This document shows, one piece after another, positions 7,904-12,410 of a stretch of DNA of 12,410 bases (the first letter of the stretch is position 1; each line of letters begins with the position of its first letter). Location: positions 1 to 12,410 of the forward strand of contig JAAYTC010000081.1 of assembly GCA_012518155.1 (NCBI GenBank), read 5' to 3'. Under the pieces are notes generated by a model that was not told the DNA's origin, made no database searches, and saw nothing but the letters and a program-made list of their open reading frames with translations. The position numbers and the translations under genes were made by a program. Origin of the DNA: Bacteroidales bacterium (GTDB lineage: Bacteria > Bacteroidota > Bacteroidia > Bacteroidales > Dysgonomonadaceae).

Positions 7904-9271
7904 ATGAAACGAATCCATTTAACTGCCTTGGCCAGTATGTCTGCTAGCTGCATGCTGGCACAGCAACCGAACATCATCTACATCATGACCGACCACCAGA
8001 CGGCGACGGCCATGAGCATCGTGGACGATACCCACGTGAGCACGCCTCACCTCGACAAGCTGGCGAAAGATGGTGTCCGATTCTCTAACGCGTACTGCGC
8101 CGCCCCGCTGAGCGGTCCCTCCCGCTTCGCGATGTTCACGGGTGTCCCCCCCGGCAGCGTGGGAATGATGAAGAACAACGACCCCTTCCCCGAGGAGCTG
8201 AAGCAGGAGACCTTGGGAAACTTGATCACTGCAGCAGGATACGACTCCGGCTACGCGGGTAAGTGGCACCTTCCCAAAGCCTCGCTGCCGAAGGACGACG
8301 ATAGCTTCGGATTCACCTCGCTCCATGAGCATAACGATTACGGACTCGCGGAGGCGTGCATCCGTTTCCTGGACCAACCCAGGGAGAAGCCCTTTTTCTT
8401 GGTGGCCTCCTTCGATAACCCGCACAACATCTGTGAATACGCGAGAAACCAGGAGTTGCCCTTCGCGGAGATCGTGGAGCCTCCCATCGACGAGTGCCCA
8501 AACCTCCCCTCCAACTTTGCTCCCGCGCCCTACGAGGCGGAGATTATCCGGCTGGAGCAGCGGGTGCACTTCCCGACATATCCCGTGATTAATTATACCG
8601 CTGACGACTGGCGACGTTACCTGAACGCGTATTATCGCCTGGTGGAGATTGTTGATACGGAGATCGGGAAGATCATCGATGCGCTCGTTGAACGAGGGTT
8701 GTACGACGATGCAGTAATCATCTTCACCAGCGATCACGGCGACGGCGTGGCGGCCAACCAATGGAATCAAAAGTCGGCCCTCTTCGAAGAGATCGTGAAT
8801 GTGCCGTTTATCGTGAAAGCCCCCGGCACCTACGCCACGAACGTGGAACGTCCGGAGCTGGTGAACGCGGGATTAGACCTGCTCCCCACGATATGCGAGT
8901 ACGCGGGAGCGAAAGTCCCCGCGCGTGCCGCCGGGAAAAGTATCCGTACGCTGGTGGAACAACGCCATGCCGGAGAGGTTCATCCCTATATCGTGACCGA
9001 AACCCAGTTCGATAAATCCCCCACCCGGGGATGGATGGTGCGGACGCCCCGGTACAAGTACGTCTTGTACGACAAGGGAAAATACCGAGAACAGCTGTTC
9101 GATATTGAGGCGGACAGGAAAGAGCGCCGCAACTTGGCCATCGAAAAAAGCCAGCAGAACGTGCTGAATCAACACCGCGCACTCTTGAACCAATGGGTCG
9201 AACAACATAACATTCGCACCACCGGCAGGGAGATCATTTTGCCGGAACAAGAAATCAATGTAACACGCTAA
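7904..9271 (+). CDS. S1-family sulfatase, serine type, probably acting on chondroitin/dermatan oligosaccharides
   Basis: Sulfatases of family S1 hydrolyse sulfate esters with a formylglycine made after translation from Cys or Ser. Here the core motif is Ser-Gly-Pro-Ser-Arg at residues 70-74, so Ser70 is the residue to be modified, which needs an anaerobic radical-SAM maturase (anSME) encoded elsewhere. Other family marks are Asp30-His31 near the N terminus ('MTDHQTA'), the 'GKWHLP' Lys/His motif and Asp277-His278 in 'TSDHGDG', all fitting the calcium and sulfate site. The 455-residue length is normal. A weak signal peptide ends near 'MLAQQ' (residues 17-21), indicating export. It lies in the GH88/PL8 gene cluster and is 4 bases from the next sulfatase. 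In Bacteroides thetaiotaomicron a chondroitin 4-O-sulfatase lies beside GH88 and PL8, so 4-O activity is a fair guess from context only. Confidence 0.9.
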   Translation: MKRIHLTALASMSASCMLAQQPNIIYIMTDHQTATAMSIVDDTHVSTPHLDKLAKDGVRFSNAYCAAPLSGPSRFAMFTGVPPGSVGMMKNNDPFPEELKQETLGNLITAAGYDSGYAGKWHLPKASLPKDDDSFGFTSLHEHNDYGLAEACIRFLDQPREKPFFLVASFDNPHNICEYARNQELPFAEIVEPPIDECPNLPSNFAPAPYEAEIIRLEQRVHFPTYPVINYTADDWRRYLNAYYRLVEIVDTEIGKIIDALVERGLYDDAVIIFTSDHGDGVAANQWNQKSALFEEIVNVPFIVKAPGTYATNVERPELVNAGLDLLPTICEYAGAKVPARAAGKSIRTLVEQRHAGEVHPYIVTETQFDKSPTRGWMVRTPRYKYVLYDKGKYREQLFDIEADRKERRNLAIEKSQQNVLNQHRALLNQWVEQHNIRTTGREIILPEQEINVTR

Positions 9272-9275
9272 TAGT

Positions 9276-10838
9276 ATGATACAGATAAATAAAGTACTTC
9301 CCTACTTGGGAATTATCGGATTGCTTCCGCTACCTGCCTGCGTGCAAGGAGAAAAAGCGACGAGTCAAGAGCCCGCTTCACCCAACGTGATCTACGTGTT
9401 CCCTGACCAAATGCGTAACAGCGCCATGGGATTCTGGAGCAATGAACCGTATGCCTCCCACATCAATTACAAGGGCGATCCGGTGATCACGCCCAACCTC
9501 GATAAATTTGCCGACGAAGCGGTAGTCTTCTCCTCCGCCTACAGCAACACCCCCATAAGCAGTCCCCATCGCGGATCGCTGCTCACGGGCATGTACCCCA
9601 ACAAGAGCGGCGTTCCCTTAAACGTGAATTCGAGCCGGCCCTTCAACTCTCTTCCGGACGATCACGTGACCATCAGCGACGTCTTTAGCCGGAACGGATA
9701 CAATTGCGCCTACATCGGGAAGTATCACTTGGACTTACCCACCCCCAACGATCCCGACAACCCGGGACACTACGTGGAGGGACGCGACCCGGTGTGGGAT
9801 GCCTACACGCCGCCCGAGAAAAGGCACGGCTTCGACTTCTGGTATTCGTACGGCACGTTCGATGTGCATAAGAAGCCTCATTACTGGGACACCGAAGGGA
9901 AACGGCACGAGATACGGGAGTGGTCGCCCAAGCACGAGGTGGATATCGCGATCGAGTACCTCGTCAATCAAAAGGGACAGCGAGACGACAGCAAGCCCTT
10001 TTTCATGATGATGAGCATGAACCCTCCCCACCACCCCTACAGCTCGCTCGACGATTGCATGGAGGAAGATTACAACCTCTACAAGGATAAAACGCTGGGA
10101 GAACTGCTCGTCCGGGATAATGCCGATACCACCATGCAAAAGGCAGCGTCGGCCCCCTATTATTTCGCGCAGGTGACCGGTGTAGACAGGGAGTTCGGCC
10201 GTCTGCTCGCGGCACTGGATAGCCTGGGATTAACCGACAACACCATCGTGGTTTTTGCCTCAGACCATGGCGAAACTATGACCAGCCACGGGGTGAACGA
10301 CGCGAAAAACTCTCCTTACACCGAAGCCACTTCCACCCCCTTCCTGGTGAGATACCCCGGCAAGCTGGAACCAAGGGTGACCCCCTTACTGCTCTCCAGC
10401 CCCGACATCATGCCTACCCTGATCGGACTCAGCGGGTTGGGCAACATGATACCGGAGGAAGTGCAGGGCGAGAATTTCGCGGACTACCTGTTGACCGGGA
10501 ATCCCTCTTCTCCCCTGCCCCAAAGCGTGCTGTACCTCCGGAACTTGGACGGCGACAGGGATGAAAACGGGAAAGTCGTCTCCTACTTCCCGGAAACGAG
10601 AGGCGTGAAGACGGCCAACTACACGCTGGCACTGAGCATCGACCAAGAATCGAAAAGCTTGCAGCAAACCTATTTATTTCACGACGCGGAGGACCCCTAC
10701 CAGTTGAATAACTTGTCCTTGTCCGATTACCCGGAGGAGGTCGCGTACCTCTTGGAGGAACTTGCACAACTTCTGGAGAAAGTGGAAGACCCGTGGTATA
10801 AAGAGAAAATATTATCGGACCTGGTACCTTACAAGTAA
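9276..10838 (+). CDS. S1-family sulfatase, serine type, candidate GalNAc-6-O-sulfatase, predicted lipoprotein
   Basis: The active-site motif is Ser-Ser-Pro-His-Arg at residues 95-99 followed by 'GSLLTGMYP', so Ser95 is the formylglycine precursor and anSME maturation is required. Asp44-Gln45 in 'VFPDQMRNSAMGFW' and Asp330-His331 in 'ASDHGETMTSHG' are the expected metal-site positions. The 'PDQMR...AMGFW' stretch, together with 'SSPHRGSLLTGMYPNKSGVPLN', resembles from memory the Bacteroides chondroitin 6-O-sulfatase group, so removal of the 6-sulfate from N-acetylgalactosamine is the leading guess. The 520-residue length is typical. The N terminus ends in LPAC with Cys22, a lipoprotein signal; the residues after it are not strongly acidic, so surface display is not clear. 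It starts 4 bases after the upstream sulfatase stop, suggesting coupled translation, and is the last gene before a 230-base gap. Confidence 0.9.
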   Translation: MIQINKVLPYLGIIGLLPLPACVQGEKATSQEPASPNVIYVFPDQMRNSAMGFWSNEPYASHINYKGDPVITPNLDKFADEAVVFSSAYSNTPISSPHRGSLLTGMYPNKSGVPLNVNSSRPFNSLPDDHVTISDVFSRNGYNCAYIGKYHLDLPTPNDPDNPGHYVEGRDPVWDAYTPPEKRHGFDFWYSYGTFDVHKKPHYWDTEGKRHEIREWSPKHEVDIAIEYLVNQKGQRDDSKPFFMMMSMNPPHHPYSSLDDCMEEDYNLYKDKTLGELLVRDNADTTMQKAASAPYYFAQVTGVDREFGRLLAALDSLGLTDNTIVVFASDHGETMTSHGVNDAKNSPYTEATSTPFLVRYPGKLEPRVTPLLLSSPDIMPTLIGLSGLGNMIPEEVQGENFADYLLTGNPSSPLPQSVLYLRNLDGDRDENGKVVSYFPETRGVKTANYTLALSIDQESKSLQQTYLFHDAEDPYQLNNLSLSDYPEEVAYLLEELAQLLEKVEDPWYKEKILSDLVPYK

Positions 10839-10906
10839 TTGCGAGAGAAAATCCATCATTAGGGTAAACATAGAGAGGAGATTGAAACAAGATCAAACGA
10901 TCCGTT

Positions 10907-10941
10907 ATAAATTGCAATGAAATAAAACTTAATAAATTGCA
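10907..10941 (+). repeat. Direct repeat ATAAATTGCA, two copies 25 bases apart
   Basis: The ten-base sequence ATAAATTGCA occurs at 10907-10916 and again at 10932-10941, just upstream of the kduI promoter. A 25-base start-to-start distance is between two and two and a half helical turns. It could be a tandem activator site or AT-rich chance. The second copy overlaps the loop and the right arm's first base of the inverted repeat at 10920-10950. Confidence 0.5.
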
Positions 10942-10950
10942 GTTTTATTT
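10920..10950 (+). repeat. Inverted repeat upstream of the kduI promoter (operator or weak terminator)
   Basis: AAATAAAACT (10920-10929) and AGTTTTATTT (10941-10950) are perfect reverse complements with an 11-base loop. The right arm runs into the TTTG promoter element at 10949-10952. As RNA the stem is almost all A-U, so it would be a weak terminator for the sulfatase operon. As DNA it is a good-sized dyad next to the -33 region, so a regulator site is equally possible. Confidence 0.5.
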
Positions 10951-10979
10951 TGAAACGTTTAAAATAAACCGTAATTTTG
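10949..10979 (+). promoter_or_regulatory. Bacteroides-type promoter for kduI-kduD
   Basis: TTTG at 10949-10952 and TAATTTTG at 10972-10979 match the Bacteroides -33 (TTTG) and -7 (TAnnTTTG) elements, with a 19-base spacer inside the normal range. Transcription would begin a few bases after 10979, giving a leader of about 85 bases before the kduI ATG at 11069. This is the only clear promoter of this type I found between genes in the window, so kduI-kduD can be expressed separately from the PUL genes. Confidence 0.72.
10953..10960 (+). promoter_or_regulatory. LacI-like operator palindrome inside the kduI promoter spacer
   Basis: AAACGTTT is a perfect eight-base palindrome with a central CG, lying between the -33 and -7 elements. 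It is flanked by TTTTATTT (10944-10951) and AAAATAAA (10961-10968), which extend the symmetry if G10952 is bulged. LacI-family sites commonly have this AAACGTTT-type core, and a bound protein here would block RNA polymerase. The regulator is not in the window; repression relieved by a uronate intermediate is inference. Confidence 0.45.
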
Positions 10980-11068
10980 TGCAGGTACACAGGCTCACTA
11001 ATAAACGGTGGTAGAACAATTAAGAACATTATTCAAGGTTGCATAAACCAAACAAAAAATATATCAAT

Positions 11069-11911
11069 ATGAAAACAAATTATCAGTTACGCTATGCTGC
11101 GCATCCCTCGGATGTAAAAAGTTATGACACGAGTCGTCTGCGTGAGGACTTTCTAATAGAAAAAGTATTCGCGGCTGATGAAGTAAACATGGTCTACTCG
11201 ATGTACGACCGATTAGTAGTGGGCGGCGCGATGCCGGTTAAAGAATCGCTTCAACTGGAGGCTATCGATCCACTAAAAGCACCCGTATTCCTGCATCGCC
11301 GTGAAATCGGTATTTTTAACGTGGGAGGAAAGGGAAAAGTAAAAGTGGGAGATACTGTTTTTGAACTCGACTATAAAGAGGCCCTGTATCTCGGATCGGG
11401 CGATCGTGAAGTCTATTTCGAGAGCGACGACGCGTCGAAGCCCGCTAAGTTTTATTTTAACTCGGCCAGTGCTCACCGCAACTACCCGGACAAGAAAATC
11501 ACCAAGGCGGACGCCGAAGTAGCCGAAATGGGTTCATTAGAAGGGTCGAACCACCGAAATATCAACAAGATGATCGTGAATCAGGTGTTGCCCACCTGCC
11601 AACTGCAGATGGGAATGACCGAACTGGCACCCGGCAGCGTGTGGAACACGATGCCCGCGCACACCCACACCCGAAGAATGGAGGCTTACTTCTATTTTGA
11701 AATACCAGAAGATCAAGCCGTTTGCCACTTCATGGGCGAGGTGGACGAAACACGCCACATCTGGATGAAAGGTGATCAGGCGGTACTTTCGCCCGAATGG
11801 TCGATCCACTCGGGAGCAGCCACGAGCAACTACACCTTTATCTGGGGAATGGCCGGTGAGAACCTCGATTACGGGGACCAAGATTTCGCGAAAATCACCG
11901 ATTTAAAATAG
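11069..11911 (+). CDS. kduI: 5-dehydro-4-deoxy-D-glucuronate isomerase
   Basis: KduI is a cytoplasmic zinc enzyme of the cupin fold that turns 5-dehydro-4-deoxy-glucuronate, the rearranged product of GH88, into 2,5-diketo-3-deoxygluconate. The 280-residue product matches Escherichia coli KduI (278). The zinc ligands are visible as His198, His200 and Glu205 in 'PAHTHTRRMEAYFYF' and His247 in 'EWSIHSG', each shifted by two from the E. coli positions 196, 198, 203 and 245. The N terminus 'MKTNYQLRYAAHPSDVKSYDT' is typical of the family and has no signal peptide. An in-frame ATG at 11039 would add ten residues of unlike character, so 11069 is preferred, with an A-rich stretch just before it. It has its own promoter and sits 9 bases before kduD. 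Confidence 0.96.
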   Translation: MKTNYQLRYAAHPSDVKSYDTSRLREDFLIEKVFAADEVNMVYSMYDRLVVGGAMPVKESLQLEAIDPLKAPVFLHRREIGIFNVGGKGKVKVGDTVFELDYKEALYLGSGDREVYFESDDASKPAKFYFNSASAHRNYPDKKITKADAEVAEMGSLEGSNHRNINKMIVNQVLPTCQLQMGMTELAPGSVWNTMPAHTHTRRMEAYFYFEIPEDQAVCHFMGEVDETRHIWMKGDQAVLSPEWSIHSGAATSNYTFIWGMAGENLDYGDQDFAKITDLK

Positions 11912-11917
11912 GAGAGG
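11910..11917 (+). promoter_or_regulatory. Shine-Dalgarno sequence of kduD overlapping the kduI stop
   Basis: AGGAGAGG starts inside the kduI TAG stop (11909-11911) and ends three bases before the kduD ATG at 11921; its AGGAG core is six bases from the ATG. It is a much stronger ribosome site than those of the other genes here and suggests coupled translation of kduI and kduD. Confidence 0.6.
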
Positions 11918-11920
11918 CAA

Positions 11921-12410
11921 ATGGAACTTTTTAGTTTAAAAGGAAAAATAGCACTCGTGACCGGGGCGGCCCATGGAATTGGTTTTTCCATGGCCGCTGC
12001 CTTGGCGGAGGCAGGAGCACGCATCGCTTTTAATAGCTCAAACGAACCCTCGATGAAACGGGGAGTGGAGGAGTACAAGAAACTTGGCATCGACGCCATG
12101 GGTTTTGTATGCGACGTGCGTGACGAAAAAGGAGTAAAAGAGATGGTCGCTACCATCGAGAAGGAGATGGGTGAAATTGATATCCTGGTGAACAACGCCG
12201 GCATCATTAAACGCATCCCCGCCGTGGACATGGCCGTGGAGGAGTTCGAAGAGGTAATCGACATCGACCTAGTGGCACCCTTCATCTTGTCGAAGGCGGT
12301 AGCCCCGTCGATGATCCGCCGCAAACAGGGCAAGATCATCAATATCTGCTCGATGATGAGCGAGCTGGGGCGTGAAACCGTTTCGGCCTACGCGGCAGCA
12401 AAGGGGGGAC
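11921..12410 (+). CDS. kduD: 2-dehydro-3-deoxy-D-gluconate 5-dehydrogenase, cut by the right edge
   Basis: KduD is a cytoplasmic short-chain dehydrogenase/reductase that reduces 2,5-diketo-3-deoxygluconate, the KduI product, to 2-keto-3-deoxygluconate. The 163 complete codons visible are about two thirds of the usual length of around 250. The N terminus 'MELFSLKGKIALVTGAAHGIG' begins with the KduD/gluconate-dehydrogenase type of start and holds the nucleotide-binding TGxxxGIG motif (residues 15-22). 'NNAG' follows near residue 92, and the catalytic triad is present as Ser144, Tyr157 and Lys161 (YAAAK). It follows kduI by nine bases, as in many pectin and glycosaminoglycan loci. Gluconate 5-dehydrogenases are close relatives, but the pairing with kduI makes KduD the better call. 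The missing end prevents checking the C-terminal substrate loop. Confidence 0.9.
   Translation, partial: MELFSLKGKIALVTGAAHGIGFSMAAALAEAGARIAFNSSNEPSMKRGVEEYKKLGIDAMGFVCDVRDEKGVKEMVATIEKEMGEIDILVNNAGIIKRIPAVDMAVEEFEEVIDIDLVAPFILSKAVAPSMIRRKQGKIINICSMMSELGRETVSAYAAAKGG

Noticed and set aside
7919..8770. A 283-codon open frame on the minus strand
   Set aside because: It lies wholly within the first sulfatase, whose family motifs are intact on the plus strand. The minus frame has no recognisable motif and is a codon-bias shadow.
10920..10955. Strong intrinsic terminator after the second sulfatase
   Set aside because: The only hairpin has an almost pure A-U stem and the T-run forms part of the stem arm and the promoter. 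I keep it as an inverted repeat of unclear role, not as a confident terminator.
11037..11049. Small hairpin GGTT-gcata-AACC in the kduI leader, a possible riboswitch part
   Set aside because: The four-base stem is within chance for this length, and the leader of about 85 bases shows no known riboswitch features.
11039..11068. Earlier in-frame start for kduI
   Set aside because: The ten extra residues (MHKPNKKYIN) are unlike KduI N termini and fall in the A-rich leader; the ATG at 11069 matches the usual length and start.
1..12410. Mobile element, CRISPR, tRNA or phage-related signal
   Set aside because: No transposase or integrase frame, no regular spaced repeats, no cloverleaf-like sequence and no terminal inverted repeats were seen; the genes form a coherent metabolic locus.

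Overview
The window reads as part of a Bacteroidota (Bacteroidales-like) polysaccharide utilisation locus (PUL) for sulfated glycosaminoglycans, most likely chondroitin sulfate/dermatan sulfate and possibly hyaluronan. Three things point to Bacteroidota: the C-terminal end of a SusD/RagB-type lipoprotein at the left edge, a promoter of the Bacteroides type (TTTG, 19-base spacer, TAnnTTTG), and mostly A-rich ribosome-binding regions instead of strong Shine-Dalgarno sequences. All genes lie on the + strand. No tRNA, rRNA, CRISPR array, transposase or phage gene was seen.

Layout. Positions 1-161 hold the last 52 codons of SusD. A small 119-residue lipoprotein with a PKD/Ig-like look follows (181-540). 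Next come a chondroitin ABC-type lyase of family PL8 (545-3502), a GH88 unsaturated glucuronyl hydrolase (3541-4752) and a second, divergent PL8 lyase (4774-7830). Two serine-type S1 sulfatases (7904-9271 and 9276-10838) complete the set. Spacing is 4-73 bases throughout, so this is probably one transcript continuing from susCD. A 230-base gap (10839-11068) carries an inverted repeat, a direct repeat and a good promoter with a LacI-like palindrome in its spacer. Behind it lie kduI (11069-11911) and the first 163 codons of kduD (11921 to the right edge). No stretch longer than 300 bases lacks a gene.

How the parts fit. The SusC/D system (mostly outside the window), perhaps with the small lipoprotein, would capture and import the glycan. 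The two PL8 lyases would cut it by beta-elimination to oligo- and disaccharides with a 4,5-unsaturated uronate end. The sulfatases would remove ester sulfates, and GH88 would split the unsaturated disaccharide into N-acetylgalactosamine and a ring-opened keto-uronate. KduI and KduD then convert that product to 2-keto-3-deoxygluconate in the cytoplasm. Both lyases keep the catalytic His/Tyr/Arg/Glu set known from Proteus chondroitinase ABC I. Enzyme families are assigned with high confidence; the exact sulfate position cut by each sulfatase and the endo/exo mode of each lyase are inferences.

The system is broadly a known type. The points most worth a second look are the regulatory architecture before kduI, the two divergent lyases flanking GH88 in one operon, the very small lipoprotein beside SusD, and the structured spacer between the second lyase and the sulfatases.
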